64,000 nt of DNA, from positions 1-64,000 of the forward strand of contig NZ_JACVVE010000031.1 of the NCBI RefSeq assembly GCF_016648105.1, given 5' to 3'. The notes beneath the pieces are model-generated. The model ran no database searches. It saw only the letters and a list, made by a program, of their open reading frames with translations, and was not told the DNA's origin. Below are positions 35,301 through 42,971 of the stretch, piece after piece. Source of the stretch: Pseudomonas sp. S31. GTDB lineage: Bacteria > Pseudomonadota > Gammaproteobacteria > Pseudomonadales > Pseudomonadaceae. A program made the translations under genes and the position numbers. How positions within the stretch are numbered: the first letter of the stretch is position 1; the number at the start of each line of letters is the position of its first letter.

Positions 35301-36480
35301 CGGCCACAAGCGCCTGCACGACGAGCAGAGCAAGCAACTGGCCGAGTCGCAGAGTTCCAGCCACATGAAGGATGAGTTCTTCGCCGTCATGTCACACGAA
35401 CTCAAGCACCCGCTGAACCTGATCCAGCTCAACGCCGATATCCTCCGTCGCCTGCCATCGGTGAAGACCGTCGGTGCCGCCAGCAAGGCCGTGAGTACCA
35501 TCTGCGAGGCGGTGTCGAGCCAGGCGCGCATCATCGACGACTTGTTGGACGTGGCGCGCATCCGTACCGGCAAGCTCAAGCTCAAGACCGAGCCCGTGGA
35601 CCTCACCGAGATCCTGCGCGGCATCCATGGCGTAGTCCTGAGCGAGCAGCACATCTGCCCGGTGCATCTGGACATCGCGACCGATGCCGGCGCGCTGTTG
35701 ATCGTCGGTGACAGCACCCGACTCGAGCAGATCATCTGGAACCTCTTGAACAATGCCTTGAAGTTCAGCCCCAGCGGCAGCCCCATCAGCCTGCACCTGG
35801 CCCGCGACGGCATCGACGCAGTGTTGCGCGTGGTCGACCAGGGCATCGGGCTGGACCACGCCAGCCTCGAACACATCTTCGACCTGTTCAGCCAGGCCGC
35901 ACCGCACGCCAGCCACAGCCGCGAGGGCCTGGGTATCGGCCTGTCGCTGGTGCGACAGCTGGTCGAGGCCCACGGCGGCACGGTGCTGGCAAGCTCCCCA
36001 GGGCTCGGCAAAGGCTGCAGCTTCACGGTGCGCCTGCCATTGTGCGCGCCGGAGCAACAACTGCGCGGCGAGCACATGCAAGCGGAAATCGAAGGGCGCC
36101 TGGCGGGTATCCGAGTGCTGCTGGTCGACGACTCGGTGGAGGTGCTGGAGGTCATGCAGCAATTGCTGGAGATGGAAAGCGCCGAGGTCGCGGCGTTCAA
36201 CGACCCGCGCAAGGCCCTCGAAGCCGCGGCCCAAGGCGAGTACGACGTGATTCTTTCCGATATCGGCATGCCGGTGATGGATGGCCATGCCCTGATCAAG
36301 GCCCTGCGCGCGCACCATCACCTGCGCCACACCCCGGCCATCGCCCTGACCGGCTACGGCGCCAGCGCCGACCAGCATCGTTCGCGGGAGTCCGGGTTCG
36401 ATCGGCACTTGAACAAGCCCGTGGGCTACGACGATCTGGTCGAGACGATCGAATCGCTGAGCGGCTCGGTGCCGTACTGA
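32341..36480 (+). CDS. CheB-CheR-PAS hybrid histidine kinase fusion
   Basis: A 1379-residue multidomain protein. CheB methylesterase (about 22-200) has its triad S32, H59 and D151. CheR methyltransferase (about 235-500) has the SAM motif SAGCSTGEEAYSLA. A coiled coil of repeated EEL units (about 690-760) precedes two PAS domains (about 765-1010). HisKA with H1019 (VMSHELKHPLN), HATPase, and a C-terminal receiver with D1307 (ILSDIGMP) follow. No chemoreceptor gene is near. It likely links a PAS input to phosphotransfer, with unknown CheB/CheR targets. The 281 bases upstream, shared with the divergent KGG gene, hold both promoters. Confidence 0.95.
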   Translation: MKSSPPKSASGPDNPHLATSHLNFPVVGIGASAGGLEAIGTFFRHMPSDCGMAFVVVLHLSPDHQSVADRIIQEATAMPVRQVSDPVPIERNHVYVISPANRLSTNDGYLRVSPANRRRGDHVAIDLFFRDLADVHKSHAFCVVLSGTGADGAVGLSRIKEQGGVTLVQSPDDAEYDGMPRAAIETGMVDMILPVAEIPQKLLDLWRTARQVRLPEIGDDNLPPPLGNPTEQTQAGETLLEDILQRLHGDTGHDFQHYKRATVLRRMERRLHVTGQTDLGAYLSYLEKHPEESAALLADMLIGVTNFFRDREAFESLERHVLPQLVSEPEDADNPGEVRVWSAGCSTGEEAYSLAMLVCEQLDLDRREAKVQVFATDLDERAIEVARSGTYPEAIVTDVPPARLRQFFVNEDQHYRVRKEIREKVLFARHNLLSDPPFSQIGLIVCRNLLIYLDREVQRDILQMFHFALRPGGFLFLGSSESADAVDELFVPVDKRNRIYRARDVRPIARRSGRHLLDTEPAPAPVSKRAVAKQGRKHAYAEIHHRALARRTPPSLIVDLEGNILHMSEGVGRFLQLAGGEPSRNLINLVLPSLRLALRSSLFQARQGSQAITSRPVELSDGQLKRQVEITVQPHTDEPSTADCLLVVFEERPADAPLPASTDIRQTDSMVLNNLERELQRTRLQLQETIEHSEISSEELTASNEEMQAINEELRSASEELETSKEELQSINEELLTVNYELKTKVEETDKVNDYLSNLIASTDIATVFVDRNLHIRWFTPRATDLFNMLPVDTGRSLLDITHRLVYPELAEDARAVVQGQAIVEREVSTSSQRWYLARLLPYRSSEKHIDGTVLTFIDISKSRAAEERVRLGEERMRLVAESTHDFAIILLDEQGLVTDWNTGATLIFGYTKEEVLGVSYALIFTDEDRHNGVPEQELRSARLHGRGQDERWHVRKDGSRFYCSGEVSLLKGCSLRGYVKIARDLTGHKRLHDEQSKQLAESQSSSHMKDEFFAVMSHELKHPLNLIQLNADILRRLPSVKTVGAASKAVSTICEAVSSQARIIDDLLDVARIRTGKLKLKTEPVDLTEILRGIHGVVLSEQHICPVHLDIATDAGALLIVGDSTRLEQIIWNLLNNALKFSPSGSPISLHLARDGIDAVLRVVDQGIGLDHASLEHIFDLFSQAAPHASHSREGLGIGLSLVRQLVEAHGGTVLASSPGLGKGCSFTVRLPLCAPEQQLRGEHMQAEIEGRLAGIRVLLVDDSVEVLEVMQQLLEMESAEVAAFNDPRKALEAAAQGEYDVILSDIGMPVMDGHALIKALRAHHHLRHTPAIALTGYGASADQHRSRESGFDRHLNKPVGYDDLVETIESLSGSVPY

Positions 36481-36537
36481 CCGCACGGCCGGTGACCTCG
36501 ATCGGGCGCTACCGGCCATCGCAGCGTCGCCGCGCCT

Positions 36538-37089
36538 TCAGGCGTGCACGCTCCACTGGCAGTTGTCGGCGGCGATGGGCTGGTCCTCGATGGCATGGAT
36601 CATCCCGCATTCCAGCGCCTCGCGCGGGCCAAGGATGCGCGGATAGGCCATCAGGTAACGCGGCACGTCCAACACTTCGGCGCTGCCTTCGGTGCGCTCG
36701 GCAACGATCTGTGCATACAGGCGCAGGTCGTAATCCAGGCTCATGGCGTACTCGGCCATCCGCGAATGGTCCACCGAACCGTGCAGGGTCCAGTGGAAGG
36801 GATGGAACAGGAACTTGCTGTACGCGCACGCCGTACGCCGCTCGCCGGCCAGGAACAGGATATTGCCCATGGACTCGACCGTGCCCAGGTTGTGGGTGTG
36901 CACCGGCACTGGCAGGGTGCGCAGGAAGTTGTACAGGGTGAACCCGTAGCTGCACTCGCCGCCCATGGTGGCGATGTCCAGTTGCAGCACCTCGGCGCCC
37001 TGACGCAGGGCCTTGCCGCAGGTGCTGATCAGGTTGCCGCAGGTCGATGAGTTGATCGGCCCGGTGAAATGGATGATATGTCTGGCCAT
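36538..37089 (-). CDS. ClpP/crotonase-fold serine protease-like protein
   Basis: A 183-residue ClpP-like protein. The nucleophile is S73 in VESMGNILFLAGERR, and the histidine is H96 or H99 in FLFHPFHW. Where ClpP has the catalytic Asp (ERDxFLSxxEA), this protein reads AYPRILGPREALECG, so the triad is unusual. It is about 10-20 residues shorter than ClpP and is not next to clpX. It may cleave a specific substrate or be catalytically weak. Confidence 0.78.
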   Translation of the reverse strand: MARHIIHFTGPINSSTCGNLISTCGKALRQGAEVLQLDIATMGGECSYGFTLYNFLRTLPVPVHTHNLGTVESMGNILFLAGERRTACAYSKFLFHPFHWTLHGSVDHSRMAEYAMSLDYDLRLYAQIVAERTEGSAEVLDVPRYLMAYPRILGPREALECGMIHAIEDQPIAADNCQWSVHA

Positions 37090-37134
37090 GCTACCTCCGG
37101 GGTTGGCAGTTCGTTGCAGGGACGGCGCAGGCGC

Positions 37135-37530
37135 TCAGTCGTCGTCCTTTGCCTGCTGCTTGGCGTCCTGGCGAGGCTGCTCGTCGTCCTCGCCCATGCG
37201 CTGGTACTGTTTGCGCAGCGCATGCAACTGCGCCGGATCCATGTCTTCCAGGTCCAGCAGCGCCTTGTGCGCGCGCTTGGTGGTACGCAGCAGCTCGTCG
37301 ATCTTGATGTGCAATACATCGTTATCGCGGTTCTGGGTGTTCTGGATGAGGAAGACCATAAGGAAGGTAATGATGGTGGTCGAGGTATTGATCACCAGCT
37401 GCCAGGTGTCGTTGTAGTCGAACAGCACCCCGCTGAGTGCCCAGGCCACGATGAGCGCCAGGGCAACCCCGAAGGTCAGCGGGCGGCCAGCCCAGTTGGC
37501 CAGCCATTGGGCGAAACGCTCGAATTTCAT
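37135..37530 (-). CDS. Low-affinity iron permease family protein
   Basis: A 131-residue membrane protein: two hydrophobic helices near the N-terminus (PLTFGVALALIVAWALSGVL; STTIITFLMVFLIQNTQNRD) and a charged cytoplasmic tail. The pattern INTSTTIITFLMVFLIQ is the signature of PF04120. The iron role is known from fungal members only; bacterial members are uncharacterised. It lies 45 bases upstream of the ClpP-like gene on the same strand. Confidence 0.88.
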   Translation of the reverse strand: MKFERFAQWLANWAGRPLTFGVALALIVAWALSGVLFDYNDTWQLVINTSTTIITFLMVFLIQNTQNRDNDVLHIKIDELLRTTKRAHKALLDLEDMDPAQLHALRKQYQRMGEDDEQPRQDAKQQAKDDD

Positions 37531-37734
37531 GCTGTCGGTCCTCCGTCGCGTAGTCCGCTATTGGGTGGAATCGCTGACGCCGGCAAAGTTCAACTTCTGC
37601 CGCTCGCACAAGCCATCCATCAATCGTCCTGAACCCTTGCCAGGCAGGGTCTGTCGCAACTCAAGGCACGCCAGCAAAGGCTGCCCGTCGGATGTTTTAC
37701 CAGCAGGCCGCGCAAAGCCTTGAGGAGGACGGTA

Positions 37735-38652
37735 GTGAGCGATATCCGCATCGGCATTTCAGGATGGCGTTATGGCCCGTGGCGCAAGGATTTCTACCCG
37801 CAGGGTTTGCGCCAGGCCGATGAACTGGCATTTGCCTCGCGGGCGGTCAACAGCATCGAGATCAATGGCTCGTTCTATGCGCTGCAGATGCCCGAGCGCT
37901 ATGCCGAGTGGCGCGAGCAGACCCCGGAAGGCTTCGTGTTCTCGGTCAAGGCGCCGCGCTACATCACCCACGTGCGGCGGCTCAAGGACATCGAGGAGCC
38001 GCTGGCCAACTTTTTCGCCTCCGGGCCGCTGTTGCTCGGCGACAAGCTTGGCCCGATGCTCTGGCAGTTTCCGCCCAACTTGCGCTACGACGAGGAGCGT
38101 TTCGCGCAATTCCTGCAATTACTGCCAGTCGACCGCAAGGCTGCACGCGCCTGTGCCGAGGGATGTGCCGAGCGCCTGCGGGGTAACGGCGGGACGGGCA
38201 TCAAGGGAAACGCCCGGCTGCGCCACGCCGTGGAAATCCGCCATGAGAGCTTTCTGTGCGCAGGGTTCATCAAGCTGCTGCGCAAGCACAAGGTGGCCTT
38301 GGTGGTAGCCGACAGTGCCGGCAAGTGGCCCTACGTGGAGGATGTGACCGCAGATTTCGTCTACATGCGCCTGCATGGCGATGTCGAACTGTACAGCAGT
38401 GGCTACACCGCGCGCGCCCTGCGCCGCTGGAAACAGCGCATCCAGCGTTGGAGCGCGGGCAGCCAGGCCGAGGACGCGCAACTGGTCGTTCCGGGGCCTG
38501 CCCCAAAACGTGCTTCCCGAGATGTGTATTGCTACTTCGACAACGACCAGAAAGTCCACGCGCCTTACGATGCCCGCCGCTTGCTGGAAAAACTCGACCT
38601 CGACCACGACCTGCTCACCGAGCCAGGCGCCCTGCCGGAGGTTGCCCTGTGA
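37735..38652 (+). CDS. DUF72 family protein
   Basis: A 305-residue YecE-like TIM-barrel protein: IRIGISGWRYGPWRKDFYP and SIEINGSFYALQMPERYAEW, with FVYMRLHGDVELYSSGYT later. The GTG at 37735 is the start because GAGGAGG lies six bases before it; a TTG five codons earlier is less likely. Its stop overlaps the next start (GTGA). The function is unknown. Confidence 0.9.
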   Translation: MSDIRIGISGWRYGPWRKDFYPQGLRQADELAFASRAVNSIEINGSFYALQMPERYAEWREQTPEGFVFSVKAPRYITHVRRLKDIEEPLANFFASGPLLLGDKLGPMLWQFPPNLRYDEERFAQFLQLLPVDRKAARACAEGCAERLRGNGGTGIKGNARLRHAVEIRHESFLCAGFIKLLRKHKVALVVADSAGKWPYVEDVTADFVYMRLHGDVELYSSGYTARALRRWKQRIQRWSAGSQAEDAQLVVPGPAPKRASRDVYCYFDNDQKVHAPYDARRLLEKLDLDHDLLTEPGALPEVAL

Positions 38653-39434
38653 ATCCGACCTTGCCTGCCCCGCGCAGCCTCATTGACCAGGTGACCACGG
38701 TGCACCGCCTGACCGTCCTGACGATCAACGTGCACAAGGGGTTCACCTTCTTCAACCGCCGCTTCATCCTCCCTGAATTGCGCGAAGCGGTTCGGACCAC
38801 GGGTGCCGACCTGGTGTTCCTGCAAGAGGTGCACGGTAGCCACCAGCAGCACGCCGCGCGTCATCCAGCCTGGCCACAGACGCCGCAGTACGAATTTCTC
38901 GCCGACAGCATGTGGCCGCAGTTCGCCTACGGGCGCAACGCGGTCTACCCCCATGGCGACCACGGTAACGCCTTGCTGTCGAAGTTTCCCATCACCGAGC
39001 ACCACAACCTCGATGTCTCGGTGGCTGGCAACGAACAGCGCGGCCTGCTGCACTGCCGCCTGGAGGTGCCCGGGCACGAACAGGTGCATGCCATCTGCGT
39101 GCACCTGGGCCTGCGCGAAGCCCATCGGCAAAGCCAGGTGCGGCTGCTGCTCGACCTGCTCGACAAGCTGCCGGCCAAGGCCCCGGTGATCATTGCCGGA
39201 GATTTCAACGATTGGCGCCTGAAAGCTGATGCGGTGCTGTCGCAGCGGCTGGTGGAAGCCTTCGGCGACCGCCTCGGTACCCCGGCGCGCAGTTTCCCGG
39301 CCCGCCTGCCGCTGCTGCGGCTGGACCGCATCTACTTGCGCAACGCGCTGCCCTGCAAGGCGCAGGTACTGTCGAAATACCCGTGGTCGCACCTATCCGA
39401 CCATGCCCCCTTGGCCGCGGAGATCAGCCTATGA
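38649..39434 (+). CDS. Endonuclease/exonuclease/phosphatase family protein, YbhP-like
   Basis: A 261-residue EEP-fold metal-dependent hydrolase with a GTG start overlapping the DUF72 stop. Motifs: LTINVHKG, LVFLQEVHG, VIIAGDFNDW and HLSDHAPLAAEI. The following two genes match ClsB and YbhN, so the order equals the E. coli ybhP-clsB-ybhN set. It probably acts on a phosphodiester in lipid metabolism rather than on DNA; this is an inference from context. Confidence 0.9.
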   Translation: MNPTLPAPRSLIDQVTTVHRLTVLTINVHKGFTFFNRRFILPELREAVRTTGADLVFLQEVHGSHQQHAARHPAWPQTPQYEFLADSMWPQFAYGRNAVYPHGDHGNALLSKFPITEHHNLDVSVAGNEQRGLLHCRLEVPGHEQVHAICVHLGLREAHRQSQVRLLLDLLDKLPAKAPVIIAGDFNDWRLKADAVLSQRLVEAFGDRLGTPARSFPARLPLLRLDRIYLRNALPCKAQVLSKYPWSHLSDHAPLAAEISL

Positions 39435-40633
39435 ACAGGCCATGGGTAGACGGCAACAGCGTCGAGCTGTTGATCAATGGCGAGGCTTATTACCCGAGGG
39501 TATTCGAGGCCATGGCCCAGGCCCGGGACGAGATCCTCCTGGAAACCTTCATCATCTTCGACGACAAGGTCGGCCAGCAGCTGCAACGGGCGCTGATCGA
39601 CGCCGCGCGCCGAGGCGTGCGGGTGGAAGTGGTGGTGGACGGCTACGGCACGGCAGACCTGCCCGAAGCGTTCATCTCGGCCATGACCGAGGCGGGTGTC
39701 AGTTTTCATGCCTTCGACCCGCAACCGCGGTTGGCCGGCATGCGTACCAACCTGTTCCGCAGGTTGCACCGCAAGATCGTGGTGATCGATGGCACTCGGG
39801 CGTTCATCGGGGGCATCAACTACAGCGCCGACCACCTGGGAGACTATGGGCCGATGGCCAAGCAGGACTATGCCGTCGAGGTGACCGGCCCGGTGGTGGC
39901 GCAGATCCACGCCTCCAGCCGGCGCCTGATGTCACCCGTCCTGCAACCGCCCAGCGAGGTGCGTCCGGTCACCGATCCGACCGGCCCTATCAGCGCGGTG
40001 ATGGTCGAGCGTGACAACGGCCAGCGCAGCACCGCCATCGAGGCGCGTTACCTGGAGGCGTTGCGCGCGGCACGCCAGCGCATCGTGGTGGCCAACGCCT
40101 ACTTCTTCCCCGGCTACCGCTTGCTGCGCGAGCTGCGCAACGCCGCGCGCCGTGGTGTCGAGGTGACCCTGATCCTGCAGGGCCAGCCGGACATGCGCTG
40201 GGTCCGGGCATTGTCACGGCTGCTGTACAACTACCTGCTGCGCGACGGCGTGCACATCCACGAATACTGCAGGCGCCCGCTGCATGGCAAGGTGGCGCTG
40301 GTCGATGACGACTGGTCCACGGTGGGTTCCAGCAACCTCGATCCGCTGAGCCTGTCGTTCAACCTGGAAGCCAACCTGTTCATTCGCGACCGGGCGTTCA
40401 ACCAGGCGCTGTACCAGCATCTGCAGAGCCTCGCCAATCAACAGTGCAAGCCGGTGACCCTGGAGCGGATGATCCGCGGCTACTGGTGGCGCGCTCCGCT
40501 GATCTTCGCGTGTTTCCACGTGATCCGGCATTTCCCGCGGATTGCCGGTTGGTTTCCCGCCCATCGCCAGCGCCTGCGCTCGGTGCAGCCGGAAGCCGAC
40601 GCCCAAGGCGACCTGCATGAGAGGAACACCTGA
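39431..40633 (+). CDS. clsB: Cardiolipin synthase B
   Basis: A 400-residue phospholipase D-superfamily enzyme with two HKD motifs, HRKIVVIDGTRAFIGG and HGKVALVDDDWSTVGSSN. ClsB-type enzymes make cardiolipin and can use other alcohols. The ATG overlaps the upstream stop (ATGA) and the stop overlaps the YbhN start, so the set is translationally coupled. The size and the neighbours fit ClsB rather than ClsA. Confidence 0.92.
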   Translation: MNRPWVDGNSVELLINGEAYYPRVFEAMAQARDEILLETFIIFDDKVGQQLQRALIDAARRGVRVEVVVDGYGTADLPEAFISAMTEAGVSFHAFDPQPRLAGMRTNLFRRLHRKIVVIDGTRAFIGGINYSADHLGDYGPMAKQDYAVEVTGPVVAQIHASSRRLMSPVLQPPSEVRPVTDPTGPISAVMVERDNGQRSTAIEARYLEALRAARQRIVVANAYFFPGYRLLRELRNAARRGVEVTLILQGQPDMRWVRALSRLLYNYLLRDGVHIHEYCRRPLHGKVALVDDDWSTVGSSNLDPLSLSFNLEANLFIRDRAFNQALYQHLQSLANQQCKPVTLERMIRGYWWRAPLIFACFHVIRHFPRIAGWFPAHRQRLRSVQPEADAQGDLHERNT

Positions 40634-41592
40634 TGGCGCATAAGCAGTGGCATACCTGGGGCAAGCGGCTGTTCTCGCTGCTGTTCCTGATCCTGATCCC
40701 GGCGTTGCTGTACATGCTCGCGCGCAATCTTGACTGGAACGAAGTGCGCCAGTCGTTGCTGGCCTACGCGCCCAGTACCCTGGTCGTGGGATTGCTTCTG
40801 GCACTGTGCAGCTTCGCCACCTTCGCCAGCTACGATCTGTTGGCGCGGGCCTATACCGGCCACAACCTGCCTGCCCGGCAGGTGCTGCCGGTGGCGTTCG
40901 TCTGCTACGCATTCAACCTCAACTTCACCACCTGGGTCGGTGGCGTGGCGCTGCGCTACCGCTTGTATGGGCGCCTTGGGCTCGATACGCCGACCATCAC
41001 GCGCATCCTCACCCTCGGCCTGCTGACCAACTGGATGGGCTACATGCTGCTGGCCGGTACGGTGTTCGCCCTGCGCCTGGTGGAGCTTCCGCAGAACTGG
41101 GCAGTGGGCGCCACCGGCTTGCAACTGATCGGCATACTGCTGATCGCCATCTCGATGGGTTACCTGCTCGCCTGCGGCTTCGCCAAGCGGCGCACCTGGC
41201 GCTGGCGCGATCATGAAGTGACCTTGCCAACCCTGCGCCTTGCGCTGTGCCAGGTGGCACTGGGGGCCAGCAATTGGGCGCTGATGGCCTTGCTGATCTG
41301 GTGGCTGCTGCCAGACCGGGCGTTCTACCCTTCGATCCTCGGCATCTTGCTGATCAGTTGCGTGGCCGGGGTGGTGGCGCACATCCCGGCAGGCTTGGGC
41401 GTGCTGGAAACCGTGTTTCTCGCCCTGCTGCACGGGCAGATGAACCAGAGCACGCTGGTGGCGGCACTGCTGGGCTATCGCACCCTTTACTACCTGATTC
41501 CGCTGGTGCTGGCCGTCATCACCTACCTGGTGCTGGAAAAGCGTGCCAAAGCCATGCGCCAGCAGGGCAAGGCCGCGCCCGGTAAACCCTGA
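40633..41592 (+). CDS. YbhN-like lysylphosphatidylglycerol synthase transmembrane family protein
   Basis: A 319-residue membrane protein with about eight helices, PF03706/UPF0104-like: NFTTWVGGVALRYRLYGRLG and HIPAGLGVLETVFLALL are typical. It lacks the soluble aminoacyl-transfer domain of full MprF. It lies directly after clsB, suggesting a role in lipid transport or flipping. Confidence 0.9.
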   Translation: MAHKQWHTWGKRLFSLLFLILIPALLYMLARNLDWNEVRQSLLAYAPSTLVVGLLLALCSFATFASYDLLARAYTGHNLPARQVLPVAFVCYAFNLNFTTWVGGVALRYRLYGRLGLDTPTITRILTLGLLTNWMGYMLLAGTVFALRLVELPQNWAVGATGLQLIGILLIAISMGYLLACGFAKRRTWRWRDHEVTLPTLRLALCQVALGASNWALMALLIWWLLPDRAFYPSILGILLISCVAGVVAHIPAGLGVLETVFLALLHGQMNQSTLVAALLGYRTLYYLIPLVLAVITYLVLEKRAKAMRQQGKAAPGKP

Positions 41593-41622
41593 CGAGGGCG
41601 ATACGCCCAAAGGAGAGCGAAG

Positions 41623-42000
41623 ATGGCACGTGGAGACAAAGACAAGTACACCGACAAGCAGAAACGCAAGGCCGAGCACATCGAGGAAGGCTACGAGGCC
41701 AAGGGCGTTTCCAAGGGTGAGGCTGAAGCGCGGGCCTGGGCCACAGTCAACAAGCAGTCAGGCGGCGGCGAGCGCAAGGGAGGATCAGGGCAGAAGAAAA
41801 GCGAACCTGCCAAGGCCAGGTCACGGCAGTCCTCGGCCAAGCGAGCCGTGGCGACCAAGCACGGAAAGCCGCGGGCTGGCGAGCAGTTGGCGGAGATGAC
41901 AAAGGCAGAGTTGCTGGAGCGGGCGCGTAAGCAGAACATCGCTGGGCGGTCGACGATGAACAAGGCAAAGTTGCTGGAGGTGTTGCGTAGGGCTGACTAG
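41623..42000 (+). CDS. Small basic protein with Rho-N/SAP-like C-terminus
   Basis: A 125-residue Lys/Gly-rich protein: MARGDKDKYTDKQKRKAEHI then EGYEAKGVSKGEAEARAWATVNKQSGG, a basic linker, and a C-terminal LEM/SAP-like helix pair (EMTKAELLERARKQNIAG ... NKAKLLEVLRRA). Similar proteins are annotated as plasmid stabilisation proteins in pseudomonads; the helix pair suggests DNA or RNA binding. GGAGAG precedes the ATG. It could be a nucleoid or stress protein. Confidence 0.8.
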   Translation: MARGDKDKYTDKQKRKAEHIEEGYEAKGVSKGEAEARAWATVNKQSGGGERKGGSGQKKSEPAKARSRQSSAKRAVATKHGKPRAGEQLAEMTKAELLERARKQNIAGRSTMNKAKLLEVLRRAD

Positions 42001-42017
42001 AACCCGCGCCGCCTGCC

Positions 42018-42098
42018 TTCGCGGGTAAACCCGCTCCTACAGGGGCATCAATGCCGTTATGATCGGCGCAATACCTGTAGTAGCGGATTTACTCGCGG
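42018..42098. repeat. REPIN with a degenerate right half
   Basis: The left half TTCGCGGGTAAACCCGCTCC is intact. The right half CCTGTAGTAGCGGATTTACT carries several changes from the consensus (TAGTAGCGGATTTACTCG instead of TAGGAGCGGGTTTACCCG). It lies between convergent genes. Confidence 0.8.
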
Positions 42099-42110
42099 CC
42101 CTGGAAATGT

Positions 42111-42341
42111 TCAAGGCGATATCGGATCACTGGCCGGGAAGGTCTCATCCAGTGCATTGTCCACGCTGGTCTCCTTGGGCTGCGCCGCTTCACCACAATG
42201 GCAGTCCGGCATGCGGCACGGCTCGCCATCGCGGTGGCCGCTGGCACAGGCCTCGCAGCAGTAGGCCTTGTCCCCCTGGGTCACGCTGTTGGCGTCGACC
42301 GTACAGTTGCAGTGGCTACAGGCACAACGTACTTCGCTCAT
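42111..42341 (-). CDS. Bacterial metallothionein (SmtA/PmtA-type)
   Basis: A 76-residue cysteine-rich protein with ten cysteines (CACSHCNC, YCCEACASGH, CRMPDCHC) plus histidines, the pattern of bacterial BmtA metallothioneins that bind zinc and cadmium. A long acidic tail (about 25 residues) follows the metal domain. The ATG overlaps the stop of the upstream HPr-related gene in ATGA. Confidence 0.93.
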   Translation of the reverse strand: MSEVRCACSHCNCTVDANSVTQGDKAYCCEACASGHRDGEPCRMPDCHCGEAAQPKETSVDNALDETFPASDPISP

Positions 42342-42805
42342 CGGTCCGTCCTCTCGTCGTCGTCAATCACGTCATCGGTCCAAGGCTCGCCATCGAGCGG
42401 GGCTGAGCGCGCCAGCTCTGCTTCGTCGAGGCCTATGCCGCCGCCGATCTCCTGCGCATCGACCCGGCGCAGGCGCTTGTCCGCCGGGCCTCCGGCATCG
42501 CCTGGCTCGTGGGGATCGCGGGCGCCGGTTTCGTCGAGCAAGGTGTCAGGGCTCAGATCGTCATAGGTCACCCCGTCTTCGTGCAGGCTGTCGCTCAACG
42601 CCTCACCGCCGGTCATGCCGCTTTCAGCAACGCGCCGGGCAGGAAACTCCTGGGCCAGCTCCCGGGCTGGGCGTTCATCCCCTACCCGGCCCTGGCGCTC
42701 ATCGTTGCGTTCATCGAAATCCAGCTCGTGCACGCTGCCCATACGGTCCTCGGTGTCGTCGATTTCGGCTGGCACGCGGGGTTCGGTATCGTCTGGTCGA
42801 GGCAT
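42338..42805 (-). CDS. Acidic HPr-related Pseudomonas protein
   Basis: A 155-residue, strongly acidic, probably disordered protein: MPRPDDTEPRVPAEIDDTED, then ERPARELAQEFPARRVAESG and GGEALSDSLHEDGVT. From memory such proteins carry the label phosphotransferase system, HPr-related, in pseudomonads, although no HPr fold is evident. The start at 42805 has GGAG upstream; 17 further codons are open. It is coupled to the metallothionein gene and divergent from ligD. Confidence 0.75.
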   Translation of the reverse strand: MPRPDDTEPRVPAEIDDTEDRMGSVHELDFDERNDERQGRVGDERPARELAQEFPARRVAESGMTGGEALSDSLHEDGVTYDDLSPDTLLDETGARDPHEPGDAGGPADKRLRRVDAQEIGGGIGLDEAELARSAPLDGEPWTDDVIDDDERTDR

Positions 42806-42971
42806 CTCGTTTCTCCATCGGGTGGCTATAACCGGTCGACCTCCCTGCCCCGGCAATGATTCAGAGTTTCTTCAGGCTCCAGCCACCTGCCAGCCACCTG
42901 GTGGAAAGATTGAACTCCGTTACACGCGTTCGCCTCCCAACTGGAGACACTACGAACCGCTCGGAGCCGCC

